Below, in pieces: positions 62,409 through 64,000 of a DNA stretch of 64,000 nt. This stretch comes from Marchantia polymorpha subsp. ruderalis (taxonomy: Eukaryota > Streptophyta > Marchantiopsida > Marchantiales > Marchantiaceae). The stretch's first letter is position 1, and every line of letters begins with the position of its first letter. The notes under the pieces were generated by a model. The model was not told the origin of the DNA. It worked only from the letters and a program-made list of their open reading frames with translations, and ran no database searches. Both the position numbers and the translations under genes were made by a program. Where the stretch lies: NCBI GenBank assembly GCA_037833965.1, contig AP031356.1, positions 10,810,501 through 10,874,500 on the forward strand. The letters are read 5' to 3'.

Positions 62409-64000
62409 GATATCCAGGACATGAAGGTATCGGATGATCGGCGGGATCTTGATTTCTGTCGAGGGACGACGGTGAGCTCAGCGCATGCGCAGTACGCTTC
62501 GTGATGAGGAGATCGGCCGTGGTCTTGAAGAGCGCGTGCAAATAGTCGGCCGGTTCATTCGACCTCGAATTATTGAGGTAACCTGGTACACGATGCGTGA
62601 ATGAGGGATGTCTTGTTGCGCCTCGTGAGTCTCGACGAATACCTCTTGTAAGTGTACAATCTGGAAGTGTAACGTCACAGCGCGGTACAACTTCTTAATC
62701 GTTCCGTGGTCCTGAAGCATTTTTTCACGTTCCTATTTATAGATTGGGTTATCTTTAAAATGGACCTTCGGAACTTCTTCTCGGTGTCTCCCATGAATAA
62801 TTTGATGGCAATTTCCATAAGCAACTTCATATTGAATGTTGCAGCTCAAGATATATCCAAGATTTAATCAACTAAATTTCACCGATTTCTCGTACATGAT
62901 CATTGAAAATTTAAAGTAAGTCCCTCAACTATATTGAAAATTTTCCTTTAATGCTATCCATATCTAGTAATTGATGATTACTTCAAACCCTTTCCATTAT
63001 GTAAAAATAAGTTTTTTCATTTATTTTTTAAGATTGTGATGACACACTAGCAGCACAAATTTGTATTATCTTCAGATAGCAAAATCTTCTTCAAAACTAA
63101 TCTTGTTTAACTTATAATTGAGTCATACCACATATTTCACATTGTAAATTTTTATGTTTTAAAATCGATGGATAAAAAATCTTATGAACTTCTTGTGATC
63201 ATCCAAATTGTACATTCAAGATTGATTTTCAAATACTTTATTGGAATTGCATCTTTGTATTAACTTTTGACAGCCATTTATTTTTCAATACTAATCAGAT
63301 GTTTTTTTAAATTATATGTTTGATACAAAACATAAGTTGTAAGGATATACTTTGATTAAAATAGATATATCAAAAGTCTTTTGAACGTTTTTTTATTTGA
63401 AAAAATTGCACTATAAATTGTAAATTGTACTTTCAACTTAGTATCAACTTGCTGCTGATGTGCTGTTTGAATTACGTTCTTTCTTTCTGTGTTTCATGTT
63501 GGTCTCGTGTTTCTCGAGTTTTACCATTTACAATATACACAATTTAAAATTATAAAAGCAATTATTTTGGAAATAATTTTTATTTATCACAAAATTTTTT
63601 CATAAATATTATTATATGGTATTGAGCAGAAATTATAACAAATGTGAGATTTGATTATTGATTTAAATCAAATTTATATCAAAATAGTGATTAAAATTGA
63701 AATAAATTAAATTTTCAAAATTGTAAAGAATCCATTTAAAATATTAACAAAATTTTCCTTGATTGTTCAATTTTTATAATTTTGTTAGATACGTGAATTT
63801 TTCAAGTAAAAAATCTACATAAATCTCTAATTAATATTTGTGATTTTGAATTTGCTAAAACTAAACCAAATACCAAAGAAGATATAACTATTAACATTTA
63901 TATCAATATCATCATTTCGAATCTAATATACGAATAATTATATGTAATATTTGCAATCTTACTTAAATTTTGGAACTAGTTTTCGAGAAAAATCTTTGGT
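62409..64000. other. Intergenic; AT-rich from about 62750 to the end
   Basis: No gene is seen. From about 62880 onward the composition is very like the 40.4-45.2 kb block: long A and T runs, few C/G, no open frames. Confidence 0.6.

Overview
This is nuclear DNA of a land plant. The two long genes have many short exons separated by GT-AG introns of about 75-880 bp, there is no operon structure, and the recognisable products are plant families: a plastid-type histidinol dehydrogenase, a nucleobase-ascorbate transporter, a LOB-domain factor and a DMP/DUF679 membrane protein. Compact introns, short GC3-rich intronless genes and very AT-rich repeat-decayed intergenic blocks suggest a bryophyte, perhaps a liverwort such as Marchantia. 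The species is inference.

Layout. 0-14 kb: gene-poor DNA with decayed L1-type retrotransposon pieces, namely a CCHC zinc-knuckle ORF1 near 7.0-9.0 kb, an endonuclease scrap at 9.06 kb and an inverted RT scrap at 10.1-10.6 kb. 14-27 kb: GC-rich gene-bearing DNA with an intact DMP gene (15.2-15.8 kb, +), a GC3-rich unknown ORF (19.7-20.1 kb, -), two adjacent GC3-rich small ORFs (25.9-26.8 kb, -) and a striking pair of back-to-back perfect hairpins at 21.55-21.65 kb. 29.2-33.6 kb: a nearly complete but inactivated LINE with tandem 5' monomers, ORF1 (coiled coil, RRM, CTD) and ORF2 (APE endonuclease, RT with YADD, CCHC tail). 34.3-38.7 kb (-): a complete 14-exon histidinol dehydrogenase gene, predicted 536 aa. 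40.4-45.3 kb: an extremely AT-rich block without ORFs. 45.6-50.8 kb (-): a full-length degenerate Ty1/copia retrotransposon with two LTRs, a tRNA-iMet-type primer-binding site and a probable target-site duplication. 52.65-53.07 kb (+): an LBD gene with unusual cysteine spacing. 56.0-61.0 kb (-): a complete 14-exon nucleobase-ascorbate transporter gene, predicted 538 aa. From about 62.8 kb the DNA is again AT-rich.

The host genes are unrelated single-gene units: plastid histidine biosynthesis, plasma-membrane purine/uracil/ascorbate transport, transcription regulation and a small endomembrane protein. I found no gene cluster that reads as a new multi-gene system. The least explained items are the perfect palindromes, the GC3-rich orphan ORFs, the LINE 5' monomers, and the copia insertion at the edge of an exon-like ORF. 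Exon-intron models were made by hand from reading frame, splice consensus and family conservation, so individual junctions need transcript support.
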